From Alphaproteobacteria bacterium UBA3760 (lineage in GTDB: Bacteria; Pseudomonadota; Alphaproteobacteria; Rs-D84), in assembly GCA_002371155.1 (NCBI GenBank), contig DFGC01000018.1, positions 1 through 34,609 on the forward strand: DNA of 34,609 nt, written 5' to 3'. This document shows, one piece after another, positions 21,454-30,177 of this stretch. The position numbers were made by a program, and so were the translations under genes. How positions within the stretch are numbered: the first letter of the stretch is position 1; every line of letters begins with the position of its first letter. A model generated the notes under the pieces. It worked only from the letters and a program-made list of their open reading frames with translations, made no database searches and was not told where the DNA came from.

Positions 21454-21636
21454 TTATGCGGCTTTCTTTAATAATTCTTGATGACGAGCCCCCGTTGACA
21501 AACAATTGCATTCTTTGAAAGTATTGCGTTCTTCAAATTCTGCGCGTTTACCAATGTTGAAATTATCCACCGGGCGATAGTATCCCATTGCACGTGAAAA
21601 TTTTTCGCATTTTTGTCTTTGTTGTGGGTTCATCAT
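21454..21636 (-). CDS. Separate glycyl-radical C-terminal domain of NrdD
   Basis: This 60-residue protein contains CEKFSRAMGYYRPVDNFNIG (10-29) followed by KRAEFEERNTF. It matches the glycyl-radical end of class III ribonucleotide reductases (CEVYSRVVGYLRPV..WN.GK..EF..R); Gly18 is the expected radical site. In usual NrdD proteins this segment is the C-terminus of the large chain, which here stops before it. The ORF is in the same frame as nrdD, 13 codons after a single TAA, yet it has a strong ribosome binding site (AGGAGG) before two ATGs (21636, or 21633 with better spacing). This suggests separate translation and assembly in trans. Readthrough, a recent nonsense mutation or a sequencing error are alternatives. 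Confidence 0.85.
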   Translation of the reverse strand: MMNPQQRQKCEKFSRAMGYYRPVDNFNIGKRAEFEERNTFKECNCLSTGARHQELLKKAA

Positions 21637-21675
21637 TTTCCTCCTTTCTTTTTTGTTGAATCCATTTATCGATTT

Positions 21676-23715
21676 TTACAAATCGAAATTTTCGTTATGG
21701 CAATCCGCACAGTTATCGTTGCTGTTTGCTGCAATTTCTGCATCGCATTTTGGACAATAATCATATGCGCCCGCCAAATAGCCATGTTTTGGACAAATCG
21801 AAAATGTTGGTGTCAATGTCATATATGGTATTTTGTAATTTTCGAAAATTGTCCGAACAATCTTCATCGCCGCATCACCCGACGACACCGGTTCGCCCAT
21901 ATACAAATGGAACATAGTGCCACCCGTATATTTGCGTTGTAATTCTTCTTGGTGTTCCAACGCGACAAATGGGTCATCGGTATAGTTCACCGGCATTTGT
22001 GTTGAATTTGTGTAATATGGTGCATCCGCCGTTCCCGCCGTGATTATATCAGGATAATTTTTCTTGTCCGTTTTTGCGAAACGATACGAACATCCCTCGG
22101 CTGGGGTTGCCTCTAAATTATACAGATTTCCGGTTGTTTCCTGGTAATTTGCCAAATTGTCGCGAATGAAATCCATAATATCCAACACCAATTTTTTACC
22201 AAACACCGACGCGATATTTTCTGCACCATTTGTGAAATTCAGAACCATTTCATTTGCGCCATTGACACCAATGGTCGAAAAATGATGATTCCAATTTCCC
22301 AGGTATCTCCGGGTAAACGGATACAGACCGCGTTCCATATTTTTGGTCAACACGCGTCGTTTTATTTCCAGTGCATCGCGTGCCAAATCCAACAAGTATT
22401 GCAATTCGCGGAATAATCCTTCGCGGTCGCCTTTGTGCAAATAACCCAACCGTGCCAGGTTGATTGTAATCACACCTAACGAACCTGTTTTTTCCGCCGA
22501 ACCAAACAATCCGCCGCCGCGCTTTAACAATTCACGAACATCTAAACGCAACCGACAGCACATAGAACGCACATCAGATGGATTCAAATCAGAATTCAAG
22601 AAATTCTGGAAATTTGGCAATCCATATTTCGCCGCACATTCAAACAAAGGTTTGACATTTGGATGATCCCATGGAAAATCATCTGTGATATTATATGTCG
22701 GAATAGGGAAGGTGAACGGCCGACCCAATGAATCGCCTTCGGTTAAAACCTCCAAGAAAGCCTTGTTTATCATGTCCATTTCACGCTGTAAATCGCCGTA
22801 TGTGAAATCGACCTGGGTACCACCAACAAACGGACGTTGTGCGCGCAAATCTTTGGGGCATGTCCAGTCAAATGTAAAGTTGATAAATGGTGTCTGTGTC
22901 CCCCAACGACATGGAACCGCGCAATTAAACACCAATGTCTGCATAGAATTTTTAACATCTTCATACGACAAATTATCCAACCGAACATACGGTGCCAAAT
23001 ATGTGTCGACCGATGAAAACGCCTGGGCACCGGCAAATTCGTTTTGTAATGTCCCCAAGAAATTCACCATGTGTGAAATTGCCGTCGCCATATGTTTTGC
23101 CGGTGCACATTGTAAATATCCCGGCACACCATTGAAACCTTCGTATAACAATTCACGCAAAGACCACCCCGCACAATATCCGGTCAACCAACCCAAATCG
23201 TGAATATGAAATGCCGCCGATTTATGCGCACGCGCAACGGCCTCGGGATACAGGTTCAACCAATATTCCGCGGTTACGCGTTCAGATGTCCGCAAAATCA
23301 ACCCACCAATAGAATACCCAATATTCGCATTTTCTTTGACGCGCCAATCGGCCTCGGTCACATAACCGTCAATAACCTGGACGGCATCAATATTTGCATC
23401 GCGAATTTCCGAATGTTTTTGACGATAAATAATATATGCCTCGGCGGTTTTATATGCGCGCGAATCCATCAATGTTTGGATAACAATATCTTGAACCTGT
23501 TCAACCGATGGTGTTTTATCCTGAAATTCGACATCCAATTTATTCAACACATATTGCGTAATTGTTGTAATTTGGGATTCGGTCATTTCATTTGTTGTCG
23601 CCACAGCCTTGGCAATAGCATTATAAATCTTGTTTGCATCAAAATCGACGGTTTCGCCCGTGCGCTTAATAATACGTTTTTGCTTGGTAATAAATTTGTA
23701 ATTCAATTCAACCAT
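21676..23715 (-). CDS. nrdD: Anaerobic ribonucleoside-triphosphate reductase, large chain without glycyl-radical end
   Basis: This is the class III ribonucleotide reductase, which makes dNTPs without oxygen. Of its 679 residues, an ATP-cone allosteric domain occupies about 10-105 (KRTGETVDFDANKIYNAI, EQVQDIVIQTL). The ten-stranded barrel includes YYTNSTQMPVNYTDD, typical of NrdD. A zinc site lies at the end (Cys641, His644, Cys654, Cys657, plus CADC at 669-672). The glycyl-radical motif that should follow is missing from this chain and is encoded by the next ORF. AAAGGGT precedes the ATG. NrdR-box-like sites lie upstream. No class I or II reductase occurs in the window. Confidence 0.95.
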   Translation of the reverse strand: MVELNYKFITKQKRIIKRTGETVDFDANKIYNAIAKAVATTNEMTESQITTITQYVLNKLDVEFQDKTPSVEQVQDIVIQTLMDSRAYKTAEAYIIYRQKHSEIRDANIDAVQVIDGYVTEADWRVKENANIGYSIGGLILRTSERVTAEYWLNLYPEAVARAHKSAAFHIHDLGWLTGYCAGWSLRELLYEGFNGVPGYLQCAPAKHMATAISHMVNFLGTLQNEFAGAQAFSSVDTYLAPYVRLDNLSYEDVKNSMQTLVFNCAVPCRWGTQTPFINFTFDWTCPKDLRAQRPFVGGTQVDFTYGDLQREMDMINKAFLEVLTEGDSLGRPFTFPIPTYNITDDFPWDHPNVKPLFECAAKYGLPNFQNFLNSDLNPSDVRSMCCRLRLDVRELLKRGGGLFGSAEKTGSLGVITINLARLGYLHKGDREGLFRELQYLLDLARDALEIKRRVLTKNMERGLYPFTRRYLGNWNHHFSTIGVNGANEMVLNFTNGAENIASVFGKKLVLDIMDFIRDNLANYQETTGNLYNLEATPAEGCSYRFAKTDKKNYPDIITAGTADAPYYTNSTQMPVNYTDDPFVALEHQEELQRKYTGGTMFHLYMGEPVSSGDAAMKIVRTIFENYKIPYMTLTPTFSICPKHGYLAGAYDYCPKCDAEIAANSNDNCADCHNENFDL

Positions 23716-23729
23716 AATTCTACCCTTTG

Positions 23730-23777
23730 AAACTATATGTAGTAATTTTTTATTTTGTTGATAACAATATATAGTAT
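23730..23777 (-). promoter_or_regulatory. NrdR-box-like pair upstream of nrdD
   Basis: Two 16-bp palindrome-like sites, 23730-23745 (AAACTATATGTAGTAA) and 23762-23777 (TAACAATATATAGTAT), match the NrdR consensus acaCwAtATaTwgtgt at about 12 and 13 of 16 positions. Their centres are 32 bp apart, the three-helical-turn spacing used by NrdR, the ATP/dATP-sensing repressor of reductase genes. They sit 15-62 bp before the nrdD start. The nrdR gene itself is not in this window. Confidence 0.72.
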
Positions 23778-23958
23778 ATACGAATCAATCTCAATACAGA
23801 AAAAATAAATTTTTTCAATTTTTTCACTTGCATTGGAAAAAGGTATAAAATCCGCCACTTTTTTCATAACGAATCGCCATTAAATTGACACAAAAGCCGT
23901 ATTTGTATTCTAAAAAGTCAATTTTTTGGCACTCAGGCGATTCGCAAATCGCAAAAAA

Positions 23959-24006
23959 ACACAAAATATAGTGATAAAATTTACAAACTACCACTATATA
24001 TTGACA
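23959..24006 (+). promoter_or_regulatory. Second NrdR-box-like pair, facing the small divergent gene
   Basis: Sites 23959-23974 (ACACAAAATATAGTGA) and 23991-24006 (CCACTATATATTGACA) match the NrdR consensus at about 14 and 13 of 16 positions, with centres again 32 bp apart. They lie just upstream of the promoter at 24032-24059. The 376-base gap 23716-24091 holds the two box pairs, an AT-rich stretch with a GCGATT/AATCGC palindrome (about 23937-23952) and no gene. Confidence 0.72.
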
Positions 24007-24031
24007 AAAAATGGTTTTTTTGGTTGTTGTG

Positions 24032-24059
24032 TTGACAAAAGATTACCTTGTGCTATATT
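24032..24059 (+). promoter_or_regulatory. Sigma70 promoter
   Basis: TTGACA (24032-24037) and TATATT (24054-24059) are 16 bp apart. The promoter drives the small gene at 24092. A second TTGACA at 24001-24006 lies inside an NrdR-box-like site. Confidence 0.75.
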
Positions 24060-24091
24060 TATTATGAATAAAATCCAAAAAGGATGGCAAA

Positions 24092-24394
24092 ATGGGCGCA
24101 CAATTAAATATTTTTGATTCAATGCAAGGTAATTTATTGATTTTGCTGAAAGAAAAACAATCCCAACTGGCCTGGTTGAATACGCGTTTGAAATCCGCGC
24201 AACAAGAATTAAATTCATATGACCCAGATGATTATGAAGACAGACGTGAAATAAACGCGTGCAATCAGCAAATCCGTGATTTGGAACAGCAAATCAAACA
24301 AACAGAATTTGAAATCGCAAATTTAACAAACCAAATATCCAACAGCACAACAGCATCCAACGAATTCAACAAACACCAACAACGGCAAATGTAA
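24092..24394 (+). CDS. Small coiled-coil protein, probable NrdR-regulon member
   Basis: This 100-residue protein is almost wholly helical. SMQGNLLILLKEKQSQLAWL and EINACNQQIRDLEQQIKQTE, continuing into FEIANLTNQI, have heptad character; the C-terminus is Asn/Gln-rich. It has no signal peptide and no recognised family. AAAAAGGA lies about 7 nt before the ATG. It is divergent from nrdD, and its promoter lies just downstream of an NrdR-box-like pair, so it may respond to the same repressor. A role linked to ribonucleotide reductase is only a hypothesis from regulation. Confidence 0.65.
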   Translation: MGAQLNIFDSMQGNLLILLKEKQSQLAWLNTRLKSAQQELNSYDPDDYEDRREINACNQQIRDLEQQIKQTEFEIANLTNQISNSTTASNEFNKHQQRQM

Positions 24395-24395
24395 T

Positions 24396-25622
24396 TTAAT
24401 TGCACACCGTTATATATGGCGGTAAAGATTTTTCGGTATTTACCCCGCGTGCACCGCAATCCATACAATTAAACTTTCGATTTTGCGAATGTTCGGTATC
24501 CAATACAACGGTATGCTCGCCAATTTCGGACACATATCGCACATATTTTGCATCTGGGAATCCAAAATACATACCGCGCGAATCGCCCGCACATGTGGTG
24601 GCATCCCCGGGATAACATCCCGCCGATTTGATTTTTTCAATATCTGGGACACAATGTGCAATACATGTGCTTTCATCAACCAACATTTTTTCACATTCTG
24701 TGCAAGTCAACCTTTGTCGTGAAATACTGGTGCGTCCACGTCCAATTTCCACAGGCATTTTTATAAACGAACATTTTGTGTTTGTTGGGGTTTTATTCGG
24801 ATCGGTAATACATTCCCATGACATTGTTGTATAATTTAATTTTGGCACCGTATTCCCATCGCATTGGCGCGCCGGAAATGGGTCAACACATTCCCATACA
24901 CCATCAACCAAAATTGCCGTTTGAACCGCGCCACACAATGGTTTTAGCGAATCGTCTGGAACACAACTGTTTGTTGTATAATCCCAAATGGTATCACCGG
25001 CGCAACTGGTTTTTGTGTTATACCCAACGCACTGCCACCGCCCGAAACGCAGAACCTTGGATGTATCGGGCGGACACACAACATCGTCAACAATCGGCGC
25101 GACAAATTCGGTTGCGGGGTCTGTTTTTGCAAATTGAGTGATATAAACCAACTGGCCATCTTGCATATGCATTTGTGTCGCCAAAGATTTTGGCACCGCG
25201 CGTTTGGAAACGGTTGCACCCGATATTATAAATCCAGATTGGAAAATACCAAAACTGCCCGCGTCGGCAAAATTATTTTCCAAAATTGTCATGGCATTAT
25301 TGAATTGTGCGTCTGGGATTTTTCCAGACGTTGTGACAACATAATTATACGATGAAATTCCGGCGCATGATGTTAAATTCATTCGCCTGTCCAGGCACAC
25401 AATATCGGATTGAATCCCGTTTTGTTCAACGCATATATCAACGAATTTTGTCCCCGCCAAATTCGCGTTATGCACCGCCGCCGCGCATTCAATGATTCCG
25501 CGTAAATCGGCATATTTAACCGCATATTCGGTTTCAAACGATTGGGTGCGAACCGATGGCGCACTGAAAATATAATACGCGCCCAGAAACAAAGCCACCA
25601 AAACAGTGATAAAAATATTCAT
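24396..25622 (-). CDS. Cys-rich exported or membrane-anchored protein
   Basis: This 408-residue protein has an N-terminal membrane anchor or uncleaved signal (MNIFITVLVALFLGAYYIF) followed by a pilin-like alpha-helical region. About 25 cysteines follow in repeated small modules (CPPD...RFGRWQCVG, CAGDTIWDY..NSCVPDD, C..DGVWECVDPF, CDGNTVP...WECITD), suggesting tandem disulfide-bonded domains at the cell surface or in the periplasm. The ATG at 25622 is preferred, with AGGGGGA spaced correctly; longer starts run into the divergent lptE. No family was recognised. Its stop lies next to that of the convergent small gene at 24394. Confidence 0.75.
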   Translation of the reverse strand: MNIFITVLVALFLGAYYIFSAPSVRTQSFETEYAVKYADLRGIIECAAAVHNANLAGTKFVDICVEQNGIQSDIVCLDRRMNLTSCAGISSYNYVVTTSGKIPDAQFNNAMTILENNFADAGSFGIFQSGFIISGATVSKRAVPKSLATQMHMQDGQLVYITQFAKTDPATEFVAPIVDDVVCPPDTSKVLRFGRWQCVGYNTKTSCAGDTIWDYTTNSCVPDDSLKPLCGAVQTAILVDGVWECVDPFPARQCDGNTVPKLNYTTMSWECITDPNKTPTNTKCSFIKMPVEIGRGRTSISRQRLTCTECEKMLVDESTCIAHCVPDIEKIKSAGCYPGDATTCAGDSRGMYFGFPDAKYVRYVSEIGEHTVVLDTEHSQNRKFNCMDCGARGVNTEKSLPPYITVCN

Positions 25623-25713
25623 CATTCCCCCTTGCGATTTATAAAAAGTGTAGGTAATATAAATATAAAAAGCAACAGGAAAACCGTTCGAATAATAAAA
25701 AAATGGTGAACAA

Positions 25714-26181
25714 ATGAAAAAAATACTTATGTTATTATTGTTGGCGGGATGTGGTTTTCGCCCAATGTTTTCTGGGGCGGACACCAATATTTATGTTGAT
25801 AAAATCGACGGTATAAACGGTATAGAATTGCGTAACGCATTAAACGCAAAATTTGGCGGCGCGCATACAATGGATGCGCCATATAAATTGGTGGTGCACC
25901 TGGATACACCGGTCGAAACATACAAAGGCCTGGATACAACCGGGACGGCGACATGGCGTGCAATAAAATTAAATGCACATTATGATTTATACGCGGGTGA
26001 CAACCAAATTGCATCCGGGCGCGAATCTGCATCTGAATCATACACATTTGTGCGATACCTGGTTGCGGCGAACGCGGCATACAATAACGCGGTGCAAAAC
26101 GCAATATCGGTATTGGCGGATAAAATTGGTGCGCGCACAATCGCAGAAACATCCAAATACACGGACGCAAATAAACAATGA
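25714..26181 (+). CDS. lptE: LPS assembly lipoprotein LptE
   Basis: LptE is an outer-membrane lipoprotein that plugs LptD and helps place lipopolysaccharide on the cell surface. The 155-residue protein begins MKKILMLLLLAGCGFRPMF. Lipobox LAGC gives lipidation at Cys13, and GCGFRP(M/L)(F/Y) is the typical alphaproteobacterial LptE start. The remainder has the alternating strand pattern with TYKGLDTTGTATWRAIKLNA and Tyr/Ala-rich helices (NAAYNNAVQNAISVLADKI). It overlaps holA by 4 nt (ATGA), an arrangement common in alphaproteobacteria. It implies the cell makes LPS or LOS. Confidence 0.88.
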   Translation: MKKILMLLLLAGCGFRPMFSGADTNIYVDKIDGINGIELRNALNAKFGGAHTMDAPYKLVVHLDTPVETYKGLDTTGTATWRAIKLNAHYDLYAGDNQIASGRESASESYTFVRYLVAANAAYNNAVQNAISVLADKIGARTIAETSKYTDANKQ

Positions 26182-27167
26182 AATGGAAAGAATCTGATTT
26201 TAAGAACGGAATAAAAACAACCAAGGCCGTGTTGATATATGGTCCTGATGCGGGCCAGGTTGACGAACTGTGCGACCGGGCGGTTGAAATATTACAAATT
26301 GACCGCGACAATTTGTTTTCTGTGGATGCCGATGAATTTCGTGATAAACAAGATGCCATCTTTGCCGAAGGGTGCAGTCCATCTATGTTCGGTGGTCAAA
26401 AAATGATAATCATTTCAAATGCCGGGGACGCGATGGCGAAAACAATATCTGATTTGGTTTTTCACCCTGGGTTATGTGCGACGGTTATTGTTTGTGGCGG
26501 TGAATTGCGTGCCGGTGGCGGGTTGCGCGCGATGTTTGAAAATTCGCCCGATGTTGCGGCATTGGCATGTTATACCGATGACGCACGCACATTGGCGGGT
26601 TTGATTCGTGAAACATTGTCTGCATCGGCGGGGATTGACCAAATTACCCCAGACGCGATGGAATATATGACAACGCACCTGGGGGGCGACCGTGGAATAA
26701 CCCGCGGATTTTTATCAAAAATCGCATTATATGTCGGCGATAAAAAGATTGTTGAATTGGACGATGTTGAAAAATGTTTGCCGGACACATCTGCATCTGA
26801 TATTGATGATTATTTGTATTCATTGACGGCGGGTTATGTCCCACAAACGATGACTGCGCTGGACCGGTTGATGTATGACAATGTTGAACCAAATATGCTG
26901 ATTCGCATGTTGGATTCGCATTTCAAAAAACTTTTGACCGCGGTTGTTGATGGTCAGTTGCCACGTCTTTTTTGGAAGGTTTCTGACAAATTCAATCGTG
27001 CGGTAAAAATATGGACAGAACCAGAAATAGATTCTGTTTTAATCAGGTTAAATGAATTGGAACGTCAATTACGAACGACGGGTATGCCGGCGGATATTTT
27101 GCTGCGCGACTTTTCGTTAAAATTGGCATTAAAAACGGCCAAAATGGCGGCCAGGAGAAGAAAATAA
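26178..27167 (+). CDS. holA: DNA polymerase III subunit delta
   Basis: The delta subunit of the clamp loader opens the beta sliding clamp during replication. The 329-residue protein has the usual order. The N-terminal AAA+-like domain (KAVLIYGPDAGQVDELCDRA) lacks a functional Walker A, as expected for delta. GGQKMIIISNAGD follows, then the middle domain (MEYMTTHLGGDRGITRGFLSKIALY), then the C-terminal collar (DALRML-like NMLIRMLDSHFKKLL). Length and overlap with lptE fit the family. The next gene starts directly at its stop codon, so lptE, holA and map form one transcript. Confidence 0.93.
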   Translation: MKWKESDFKNGIKTTKAVLIYGPDAGQVDELCDRAVEILQIDRDNLFSVDADEFRDKQDAIFAEGCSPSMFGGQKMIIISNAGDAMAKTISDLVFHPGLCATVIVCGGELRAGGGLRAMFENSPDVAALACYTDDARTLAGLIRETLSASAGIDQITPDAMEYMTTHLGGDRGITRGFLSKIALYVGDKKIVELDDVEKCLPDTSASDIDDYLYSLTAGYVPQTMTALDRLMYDNVEPNMLIRMLDSHFKKLLTAVVDGQLPRLFWKVSDKFNRAVKIWTEPEIDSVLIRLNELERQLRTTGMPADILLRDFSLKLALKTAKMAARRRK

Positions 27168-27929
27168 ATGTTGTCATCTGTATATGCACCCAAAGATTTC
27201 AAACGTTTGCGCGCGTCGGGCGATTTGGTTGCCCGGTGCTTTGATTATATAACCCCCCATATTCATGCGGGCGTATCAACCGGTGAAATCGACCGATTGG
27301 TGGCGGAATTTCTAAAGGCTAACGGTGCGCGTTCATCTGATTTGGGATATATGGGATACCCGAAACATATTTGCACATCGGTAAATGATGTTATTGTCCA
27401 TGGTATTCCAAACGATAATGAAATATTAAAAGACGGTGATATTGTAAATGTCGATTTGACGGCTGAATACAAAGGGTTCCACGGTGATGCGTCGCGTATG
27501 TTTATGATTGGAAATGTATCAAGCAAAGCGCGCGAATTGGTGCAAACATGTCAAGACGCGTTAAATGCGGCAATATCAATTTGTGCGCCGGGGGTGCCGC
27601 TGTCCGAAATTGGTAAAACAATAGAGGCGGTTGTTAAACCACATGGATTTTCGATTTCACGCGACTTTGTTGGGCACGGTATTGGCAAAGTTATGCACGA
27701 TGACCCACAAATATATCATTTTTATGATAAAATGTGGGACCGTGTAAAAATGGTGCCCGGATTGGTTTTCACAATTGAACCGATGATAAATACTGGGTCG
27801 CCAAATTGTAAAATTGACCCTGATGGTTGGACGGCACGCACGGTCGATGGTGGTTTGTCGGCACAATGGGAACATACATTGGGCATAACCGAAGACGGTG
27901 TTATAATCTTTACAGAAAAAATGGTGTAA
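27168..27929 (+). CDS. map: Methionine aminopeptidase, type I
   Basis: This cytosolic metalloenzyme removes the initiator methionine from new proteins. The 253-residue protein has all ligands of the dinuclear metal centre: Asp96, Asp107, His170, Glu204 and Glu235, together with His79. Supporting blocks are GIPNDNEILKDGDIVNVDLT, HGDASRMF, GHGIGKVMHDDP and FTIEPMI. It is the short bacterial form without a zinc-finger extension. GGAGAAG lies just before the ATG at the end of holA. It is followed by radC after 4 nt. Confidence 0.96.
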   Translation: MLSSVYAPKDFKRLRASGDLVARCFDYITPHIHAGVSTGEIDRLVAEFLKANGARSSDLGYMGYPKHICTSVNDVIVHGIPNDNEILKDGDIVNVDLTAEYKGFHGDASRMFMIGNVSSKARELVQTCQDALNAAISICAPGVPLSEIGKTIEAVVKPHGFSISRDFVGHGIGKVMHDDPQIYHFYDKMWDRVKMVPGLVFTIEPMINTGSPNCKIDPDGWTARTVDGGLSAQWEHTLGITEDGVIIFTEKMV

Positions 27930-27933
27930 AACA

Positions 27934-28617
27934 TTGACACAACCCGATTCTAAATTTTACAAAGGTCATCGTGAAAGATTGCGTGCCAAATTTTTGGATA
28001 ACCAATTGGCCGATTATGAAAAATTAGAATTGATGTTGGGTTATGTTGTTCCGCGTCGTGATATGCGACCATTGGCACATGCGTTATTAAAAGAATATGG
28101 TTCTATATCGCAAATTTTAACAATGCCGTATGATGCGCTGGTTGCGTTTCCGGGTGTGGGGCGCAATATCGCGATATTTTTGAAAATAATTCATGATATT
28201 GTTGTGACGGGATACCAAGATTCAATCGTTGATAAGCCAATTTTTCATAAAATAGATACATTGAAAAATTATTGTAAATGGTTGTTATCAAATAAAACAA
28301 TCGAAGAATTTTATGTGTTATATTTGGATGCAGATTTGCGTTTAATCGAACCACATTTGCACAGCACGGGCACATGTAATACATCGGGTGTATATGTTCG
28401 TGAAATTGCAAAGCAGGCGTTAAAATTAAATTCTGTTCAAATTGTTTTATTGCATAATCATCCATCATCTGCATCGACATTTTCAACCGAAGATATTGAA
28501 ACAACCGAATGTTTGCAAAAAACATTACAAGATTTAGATATAACCATATACGACCATATATTGGTATCAAAATATTCTATGTTTTCTGCGCGGGAATTGG
28601 GTTTTATCAAAGATTAA
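27934..28617 (+). CDS. radC: RadC-family JAB/MPN domain protein
   Basis: This 227-residue protein starts at TTG (27934); no ATG is available before the conserved N-terminus (FYKGHRERLRAKF). An HhH-like N-terminal region (FPGVGRNIAIFLK, 72-84) leads to an MPN+/JAMM metal site H174-N-H176 with Asp187 (HxHx10D). The end DHILVSKYSMFSARELGFI is typical of RadC. The family role is uncertain; older DNA-repair claims are weak, and it is often linked to competence or mobile DNA. It is the last gene of the lptE-holA-map-radC run, and its stop overlaps the end of the convergent gene by 4 nt. Confidence 0.92.
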   Translation: MTQPDSKFYKGHRERLRAKFLDNQLADYEKLELMLGYVVPRRDMRPLAHALLKEYGSISQILTMPYDALVAFPGVGRNIAIFLKIIHDIVVTGYQDSIVDKPIFHKIDTLKNYCKWLLSNKTIEEFYVLYLDADLRLIEPHLHSTGTCNTSGVYVREIAKQALKLNSVQIVLLHNHPSSASTFSTEDIETTECLQKTLQDLDITIYDHILVSKYSMFSARELGFIKD

Positions 28618-29066
28618 AAATTAAATTCATCATCCATATCATCAAATTCAGAATCAATAATTTCGAAACTTTCGTAATCTGAATCAGAACGCGTTTGATT
28701 CCGTAATTCCAACAATTCATTTATTTGTTCAGAACTGATTTCAATTTTATCGCATTTTGACACAATCGCATGTTTGCCACCCAACATATTCATCGCCGGT
28801 ATCGCGACCGACAATGTTCCAAAAATCAAAACCAATGTGCGTAAATTTTTTACCATATCATGATTTGCGCCACGCAACATTGTTGCCGCCCAACCCGCCA
28901 ACAAAATACCCGTTATAACCGTTAAAACAACCCATGCGACATCAATAAATTCCAACAATGGGGGCCAAATACATGTTGGGTCTGTGATAAACAAATCGCC
29001 ACCTTGATATATAACATCATATCCGGCTTTCTGTAAAATATTTGCGATTTGCGCGGCGTTTTCCAT
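28614..29066 (-). CDS. Small inner-membrane protein with acidic tail
   Basis: This 150-residue protein is not recognised. It has two membrane segments (about 40-62, VAWVVLTVITGILLAGWAA, and 76-94, TLVLIFGTLSVAIPAMNML) joined by a short loop GANHDMVKN. A cytoplasmic acidic tail (SDSDYESFEIIDSEFDDMDD) follows. The two-TM layout with a preceding amphipathic segment recalls VirB2/TrbC-type or holin-like small proteins, but no motif decides this. It starts 12 nt after the acidic 347-residue gene, so the pair is co-transcribed. Confidence 0.7.
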   Translation of the reverse strand: MENAAQIANILQKAGYDVIYQGGDLFITDPTCIWPPLLEFIDVAWVVLTVITGILLAGWAATMLRGANHDMVKNLRTLVLIFGTLSVAIPAMNMLGGKHAIVSKCDKIEISSEQINELLELRNQTRSDSDYESFEIIDSEFDDMDDEFNF

Positions 29067-29078
29067 ATTGTTTAAGCC

Positions 29079-30122
29079 TTACTTTTTTGCAGCCGTCGGG
29101 AAAAATTCAGGTATTGCAAAATCATCGTCATTTGCGGCAACACCCGCCCAACCAAACAAATCGCCCATCAACCCAGAATCATTATGTTTGACTTTCTTAA
29201 AAGGCAGAATATTTTTCAATTTACCGATTCTGCCACCACGCGTCGACGATTTTGTTGTGTTGACGATTTTATCTTGGTTTTCAGCAAATTCATTTGCCAA
29301 TTTTTCCAATGTTGCATCGGTTTCATCAAAATCAGTATTGTTTTTATCAGAAACTTTATCTTCGATAATTTTTTCATCTTCGTGCAAAGATTGTACCGAT
29401 TGCAATAATTTTTCTAATTGATTATCTTCGTCATCTGAATCCAATATGGTCGTGGTCTGTGGTGCAATTGTTTGTATTTCACCATCTATATCTGCGGCAT
29501 CAAAACTGACTTCCGTGCGTGTTGCACTGGTATCAGAAACATTCACATCATCGATTGTGTTATCCGCAACATTTTCGTCTTGGAAATATACATCGTCATC
29601 GGGCGTCACATCAACCGGAATATCCATATCAATATTTATATTAACATCTGTTTTTTCAAGAACATCTGATGTTTCGGTTGCATCTTTTGCGGCATCGTTC
29701 GCCAATATCGATAATATAGGAATAACCGTATCGCCACTATTTTTACCTGCGGTTTGTGTGTTTTTATCAGATTCCGCAACCACGGCAACCGTGTCAGGTG
29801 TATCGTCGGTTTTAACAGTTTTTGCAACGGATTTTTTCTTTGTGCGTTTGGCTTTAGATTCTTCAACAATGGGTGCAACAGAATCCATATCGGGCAAAAT
29901 ATCATGATTTTCAACGGCATGGCGCATTGCATCGGTATCCGCATTTTCCAACTGTGCCGATTCGAATTTTCCACCCAATGCATCTTCGGCATCAACCGGC
30001 ACCCCAAACAGTACCGTATCCATACCCAATCCCAATTCACGACGCACGGTTTCAAACGCATTGCGGACATCAGACATATTAAAAATTTCACCACCGGAAA
30101 TATAAATAATTTTTGTTTTCAT
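29079..30122 (-). CDS. Acidic, largely disordered hypothetical protein
   Basis: This 347-residue protein starts at the ATG at 30122; an upstream TTG start is less likely. Residues 1-50 look folded (MKTKIIYISGGEIFNMSDVR, then NAFETVRRELGLGMDTVLFG). The central 230 residues are rich in Asp, Thr, Val and Glu with low complexity and probably disordered, and a basic patch (KSSTRGGRIGKLKNILPFKK) precedes the C-terminus. No signal peptide or catalytic motif was seen. It precedes the small membrane protein gene and probably works with it. It is divergent from the coiled-coil/zapA pair. Confidence 0.7.
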   Translation of the reverse strand: MKTKIIYISGGEIFNMSDVRNAFETVRRELGLGMDTVLFGVPVDAEDALGGKFESAQLENADTDAMRHAVENHDILPDMDSVAPIVEESKAKRTKKKSVAKTVKTDDTPDTVAVVAESDKNTQTAGKNSGDTVIPILSILANDAAKDATETSDVLEKTDVNINIDMDIPVDVTPDDDVYFQDENVADNTIDDVNVSDTSATRTEVSFDAADIDGEIQTIAPQTTTILDSDDEDNQLEKLLQSVQSLHEDEKIIEDKVSDKNNTDFDETDATLEKLANEFAENQDKIVNTTKSSTRGGRIGKLKNILPFKKVKHNDSGLMGDLFGWAGVAANDDDFAIPEFFPTAAKK

Positions 30123-30177
30123 AAAACCGACCCCCAATAAAACTTTTTTATCAGGTGTATTATATCACATTTTCTGG

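Noticed and set aside
23200..23730. 176-residue plus-strand ORF
   Set aside because: It is a shadow of nrdD, fully antisense to conserved coding sequence.
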